Assembly: GCF_910596095.1 (NCBI RefSeq)
Contig: NC_056540.1
Location: 24,372,501 to 24,436,500 of the forward strand
Reading direction: 5' to 3'
Length of the DNA: 64,000 nucleotides
From: Thunnus maccoyii
Lineage: Eukaryota > Chordata > Actinopteri > Scombriformes > Scombridae
The notes under the pieces: generated by a model
What the model saw: only the letters and a program-made list of their open reading frames with translations
The model's database searches: none
What the model was told of the DNA's origin: nothing
Position numbers and translations under genes: made by a program
Part shown: piece after piece, positions 63,577 to 64,000 of the stretch
How positions within the stretch are numbered: the stretch's first letter is position 1
Layout: the number at the start of each line of letters is the position of its first letter

Positions 63577-64000
63577 GTAATTATGCTTCTGGTAAATATG
63601 TGGTGGTGTGTTGCCCTGTTTGCACTGGCTAGGTGTAGTGATCTTGATGAAAGTGTTTAATGAATATTTTGCCAACTTTTTCCCTTTTTTCCGAGAAAAA
63701 TCAGATCCAGAAGGTACAAAGTAAAATAAAATAAATTCACTGTTAAGCGACATAATGTTTTTACTACATGATAAACCAGAGGTATAAATACAAAATAGGT
63801 CACTGAGAAATATAGAAATATATTTAAATAAGTGTGTTAAGCTCTCTAAGACAATGTAAATGATCCCGTATGTCACTATAGAAATATTATAAAAACATTA
63901 TAAAGTGCAAGAAATAATAAAGTAAATGAACAAGTGAACCAAATGATTTTAATAAGTCAGAACTTGTTGATATTGTTTCCACCTGCAGTCCTGTTCAATA
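63577..64000. other. P5 intron running to the window edge
   Basis: Aligns with the P0 intron at 2019-2450. No exon in the visible part. Confidence 0.6.

Noticed and set aside
1-64000. CRISPR array, operon or phage content
   Set aside because: No regularly spaced short repeats, no prokaryotic gene families; spliced vertebrate genes throughout.

Overview
This window is vertebrate nuclear DNA, almost certainly from a ray-finned (teleost) fish. It has short exons with GT/AG borders, introns full of fish-type LINE, hAT, Tc1/mariner, piggyBac and tRNA-SINE fragments, and no bacterial-style operons. Its gene content is one family: novel immune-type receptors (NITRs), teleost receptors with an N-terminal V-type Ig domain, a second Ig (I) domain with a J-like Cys-Gly-Glu-Ile-Leu-Phe-Gly motif, one membrane span and a tyrosine-motif tail. 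I assembled exons by hand from splice sites and phase. The intact models sum to whole codons: 348 aa for the minus-strand type, 352-353 aa for the plus-strand type.

Layout. Two receptor types alternate in a tandem array of about 13-14 kb duplicons. Minus-strand genes (called A-E here) lie at 3517-5331, 17935-19682, 31371-33157, 38197-40846 and 51922-53841. Plus-strand genes (P0-P5) are P0 (tail, 1954-2759), P1 (12826-17215), P2 (remnant, 28677-30616), P3 (single exon, 37305-37453), P4 (46207-51346) and P5 (remnant, 59532-63576, running off the window). Each plus gene converges tail-to-tail on a minus gene about 0.6-0.8 kb away. Each minus gene is head-to-head with the next plus gene across several kb of repeats.

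State of the copies. A, B, D, P1 and P4 have open, spliceable models. C has lost the splice donor after its membrane exon, so read-through would give a receptor without its ITIM exon. E has an insertion with in-frame stops at the start of its V exon and has lost both tyrosine motifs. P2 lacks leader, V and I exons and has a mutated donor. P3 is one frameshifted exon beside a LINE. P5 begins inside its I exon at a deletion junction. Shared insertions (one LINE and one hAT in A and B; one MITE in D and E) date some duplications.

Regulation. Both receptor types carry the same CAGCCAATCA block about 100-110 bp upstream of the ATG, in gene orientation, which suggests a common ancestral promoter and possibly shared control. 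The DNA between genes holds conserved non-coding blocks, a recurring tRNA-like segment and many mobile elements. I saw no non-NITR host gene, no rRNA and no functional tRNA gene.
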